Under the pieces are notes generated by a model, which saw only the letters and a list, made by a program, of their open reading frames with translations, was not told the DNA's origin and did no database searches. DNA of 52,390 nt. Source: Clostridium sp. K4410.MGS-306. Lineage in GTDB: Bacteria; Cyanobacteriota; Vampirovibrionia; Gastranaerophilales; Gastranaerophilaceae. The translations under genes and the position numbers were made by a program. Where the stretch lies: assembly GCA_000980375.1 (NCBI GenBank), contig LARD01000021.1, positions 1 to 52,390 on the forward strand, given 5' to 3'. Each line of letters begins with the position of its first letter. Position 1 is the first letter of the stretch. Shown piece by piece: positions 49,917-52,390 of the stretch.

Positions 49917-52390
49917 CTATTGATATCCGATAATATTACCCCATTTATCAATTATTGGTGTGCCTTGTGTGCCAAATGCAGGGATTTGAGAGATATAGTC
50001 GTCATTTGAACCGTCATACTCTGATTCTGGATATCCATCCCTATCATAACCGTACATGTCATATCCGAATACGTCATATCCATCTCTGTCATAACCGTCC
50101 ATATCATAGCCAAATTCATCATAACCGTCTTTATCGAAGCCATCCATGTCAAAGCCGTCGGAGTCGTAACCATTTTCGTCAAAGCCCCACTGATCATAGC
50201 CGTCATGGTCATAACCATCTATGTCAAAACCCCATTGATCATAGCCATCTTCGTCATAGCCCCATTCATCGTAGCCATCACGATCGTAGCCGTTTTCATC
50301 AAATCCCCATTGATCATACCCATCGCGGTCATAGCCATTCTGGTCAAAACCATCTTGGTCATATCCGTCTTTATCATAACCGAATTCATCGTATTTACTG
50401 TCATGATCAAGCAAACCCGAACCGCCTGTGATATCGCCAACAGGTGAACCGTCCAAGTCATTCATTATATGGTAAGAAGCATTGCCCCAGGAGTCAACAG
50501 TAACATCGACCTGGTATCCGTCACCATATTGCTGCTCGAGTTGATCCTGTACATAGTCTCGTATTTGATCAAGCTGTTCTTGAGTATAGGACGAATTAAA
50601 CCCTGTACCGTCAGAAAAATCTTGATTAATATCAGGCACTATTCCCGCATCAAGTCCGGCATTATCAATGGTTCCTGTAATGACTTCAAAGTCATCGCTG
50701 TTATTATTGCCCGATGTATTATCGGAAAAATCAGACCCAGTGGGATTAAAATCATCTAGAGGATTGTCTGTATTGCCGTTATCATCAGGCTCATAACCTG
50801 TATTGTCATCTGTTGAAGGATAATTTTCAAAATCATCTACAACATCATTGTTGCCATTATCAAACTCGTTACCGATGTTGTCGTCTGAGGTATTATCTTC
50901 AATATCACCGGAAAAATCAAAATCGTTGTCATAGTCAGGATTTATTACCGGAGGTATTTTATCATTTGGATTCTTTATAGTTTGACCGTCATTTCGATGA
51001 TCATCGGGCATTGTTCTTGTATCATTGATTATTTTATCAAACGTTAAAGACAATTCTTTTATAATATTTTTTATCTCTTTAGCTTCTTCTTTTATAGTTT
51101 TTTTGTCGATACCGTTTTTGTCTTTCTTTTCATTTATTTTTTTACAGCTTTTGAGTTCGTCATAAAGCTCTTTAAATTTATTATCAGTGTCTCCGCACAT
51201 TTTATATGCATAATATTCTGCAAAAAATTCATTGATATTTGATAAACCGTAATACATATCTTTAAAGTTTTTGTCATAGTGACCTGAACCCTTTTTGGGC
51301 AATAGTTCAAGCAATTTCCAGAAGGATTCAATATTGTCTGTTGATTGAATTTTGTTGCTGTAATCAAGGGCATCCAGCATATGTCCTACTTCATGAGCAA
51401 GAACTGTTTGTTGAAAAGGATTGGCTGCGGTTTGTTCTCCATTATGGTACCAACCCACAGGGTCATAGACAAAATAAATTTTACCATTAAGACTATCTGC
51501 TCCCGCAAGTGCACTTGAGCCGGGGTTTGTTCCGGGAAGCAAGTTTACAATATCAAAGGTATCAACTTCTTTAACAAGATCCTGCATCAGCTCGGGTTTA
51601 ATATCTTTGAGCATATTTACAAGTTTTTCTATAGCTAATTCTTCACCGTTAGTGTCATTCACTTTGATAGTATAAGATGTTCCGTCTTGTCCCTTGATTG
51701 TAATTGTGCCTGTACAAGATTTATCTTCATTATTCGGGGTATAAGAAATATTATATCCGTTAGAGCCCTTAACGTTTATAGGGCCTGTTTTAGAAGCTGC
51801 ATGAGCTGGAGCAGCGCTTCTTGTTTGAACACTTTCTGCCTTAGCTGAATCTGTAGAAGATACATAAATATTAATTTGTTTGATTACAGCAGCATCAAAA
51901 CTGTTAGAAACTTCTTTTATGTCGCAAGATTTTTCACCGCTTACTTGTTGGAGTATTTCATTTTTAGCTTTATCAAATATTTGGGCAAAATCACTATTTG
52001 ATATAGAGCCGCAGTACATTTCATGATAATTTTGTGACGATACACTAAAGAAATCATCGAGTTTTGTTTGCAACTCCTCACTCGAAGCGCAATTGAAATT
52101 GAGAAGAGAATTGTTAAGACTTTCTTTAACTATTTCTTCTGCATTATTGTAATTGCCGGCATTAATTGAATCCAAAGCATTGGCAAATGCTTTGTCAAAG
52201 TTTGAATTAAGCATCATAAAGTTAGAAGTGGTTTCATAAAGAAATTTTATTTCTTCTTTCTTTTCTGCAAGGCTATCTTTTGTTTTATTAACTTCTTCTT
52301 TTGATAAAGCTGCAAACTTCGCCACATTAATCTCATTGAAATTAACAATGAATGAATCAATAAGATTGCCTACATTGTACGAACATGTGG
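49917..52390 (-). CDS. Zinc-metalloprotease-like protein with pentapeptide repeats, partial
   Basis: The frame has no stop up to the right edge, so the 5' end is missing; an in-frame GTG at 52325 has no ribosome-binding site. Counting from that GTG (802 residues): helical N-terminus (1-160), a small beta-rich part (180-230), then a gluzincin-like domain with HEVGH at 311-315 (51381-51395) and NEFFAEYYA (365-373) with the third ligand glutamate, as in the anthrax lethal factor/PPEP-type fold. Residues 440-600 are very acidic (Asp, Asn, Gly) and disordered. Then come 24 repeats of GYDxD type (50037-50396) and a short tail. It is probably exported or surface exposed; no signal peptide can be checked. 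Confidence 0.8.
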   Translation of the reverse strand, partial: TCSYNVGNLIDSFIVNFNEINVAKFAALSKEEVNKTKDSLAEKKEEIKFLYETTSNFMMLNSNFDKAFANALDSINAGNYNNAEEIVKESLNNSLLNFNCASSEELQTKLDDFFSVSSQNYHEMYCGSISNSDFAQIFDKAKNEILQQVSGEKSCDIKEVSNSFDAAVIKQINIYVSSTDSAKAESVQTRSAAPAHAASKTGPINVKGSNGYNISYTPNNEDKSCTGTITIKGQDGTSYTIKVNDTNGEELAIEKLVNMLKDIKPELMQDLVKEVDTFDIVNLLPGTNPGSSALAGADSLNGKIYFVYDPVGWYHNGEQTAANPFQQTVLAHEVGHMLDALDYSNKIQSTDNIESFWKLLELLPKKGSGHYDKNFKDMYYGLSNINEFFAEYYAYKMCGDTDNKFKELYDELKSCKKINEKKDKNGIDKKTIKEEAKEIKNIIKELSLTFDKIINDTRTMPDDHRNDGQTIKNPNDKIPPVINPDYDNDFDFSGDIEDNTSDDNIGNEFDNGNNDVVDDFENYPSTDDNTGYEPDDNGNTDNPLDDFNPTGSDFSDNTSGNNNSDDFEVITGTIDNAGLDAGIVPDINQDFSDGTGFNSSYTQEQLDQIRDYVQDQLEQQYGDGYQVDVTVDSWGNASYHIMNDLDGSPVGDITGGSGLLDHDSKYDEFGYDKDGYDQDGFDQNGYDRDGYDQWGFDENGYDRDGYDEWGYDEDGYDQWGFDIDGYDHDGYDQWGFDENGYDSDGFDMDGFDKDGYDEFGYDMDGYDRDGYDVFGYDMYGYDRDGYPESEYDGSNDDYISQIPAFGTQGTPIIDKWGNIIGYQ
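50037..50396 (-). repeat. 24 tandem 15-base repeats coding G-Y/F-D-x-D/N/W/F
   Basis: Twenty-four perfect-length units, 360 bases, translate to GYDRD, GYDQW, GFDEN and similar. Several units form a 15-residue super-period in which an aromatic (W or F) at the fifth place is followed by two acidic or polar units. The fixed Gly, aromatic and Asp suggest a metal-binding or beta-solenoid-like repeat. No indels break the register. Confidence 0.95.

Noticed and set aside
50037..50396. Regular repeats suggesting a CRISPR array
   Set aside because: The period is 15 bases without spacers and the units translate as an in-frame pentapeptide repeat.
49955..50461. Long open frames on both strands (His-, Ile- and Met-rich) opposite or beside the repeat region
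   Set aside because: They are other-frame readings of the 15-base tandem repeats, which keep every frame open.

Overview
The window looks like a chromosomal segment of a low-GC, non-photosynthetic relative of the Cyanobacteria (Vampirovibrionia/Melainabacteria, probably a gut Gastranaerophilales-type lineage). This is inference. It rests on a NusB of the long cyanobacterial kind next to ftsY, SepF with YggS, an FtsE/FtsX pair, a prepilin-like protein with an FTLAE cleavage motif, MEP-pathway IspG, and many hypothetical membrane proteins that match no widespread family I know. A database comparison of the 16S gene would settle it. No phage, IS element, CRISPR array or tRNA was seen; the content reads as core chromosome with lineage-specific genes between.

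Layout. 1-2230: 16S rRNA on the minus strand, cut at its 3' end by the window edge, behind a leader of about 470 bases and a sigma70-type promoter. 2234-11820: a secreted coiled-coil protein, then yggS-sepF, a small secreted protein, ispG divergent from nusB-ftsY, a FliA-like sigma factor, lipA, lpdA and a DegT-type aminotransferase. 11896-15846: one likely operon of WecG/TagA glycosyltransferase, ftsE, ftsX, an HDOD protein and a prepilin-like protein, closed by a terminator. 15867-20760: an acidic coiled-coil protein, two tandem paralogous membrane proteins sharing N- and C-terminal tags, and a small gene with a sigma28-type promoter. 20839-32843: alr, then phosphoesterase-purB-ribD, an XRE regulator, a small membrane protein behind an attenuator-like leader, LCP-mazG, and proB-proA-hemW. 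32961-39409: a second small gene with a sigma28-type promoter, membrane proteins, yidD, a membrane glycosyltransferase with a cysteine-rich tail, dprA and ffh. 39564-46523: a possible CU-rich small RNA, alaS, a STAS-like protein with rsmI, an RHH protein, a CMP-sugar synthetase-like enzyme, a DciA-like protein, bioY and rimI. 46576-52390: PBP1A followed by two proteins related to nucleotidyltransferase substrate-binding domains, one fused to a nucleotidyltransferase that has lost its catalytic aspartates, and a large zinc-metalloprotease-like protein with 24 pentapeptide repeats that runs off the window.

How they fit together. Much of the set serves the envelope and division: SepF, FtsEX, PBP1A, LCP ligase, WecG, alanine racemase, the aminotransferase and the membrane glycosyltransferase. 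SRP (ffh, ftsY) and yidD serve membrane insertion. Regulation shows three themes: sigma70 promoters with -10 boxes only 6-8 bases before an ATG (probably leaderless mRNAs), two sigma28-type promoters matching the encoded FliA-like sigma factor, and several RNA structures built around Shine-Dalgarno or anti-Shine-Dalgarno sequences. Convergent genes are very tightly packed, in three places overlapping at their stop codons.
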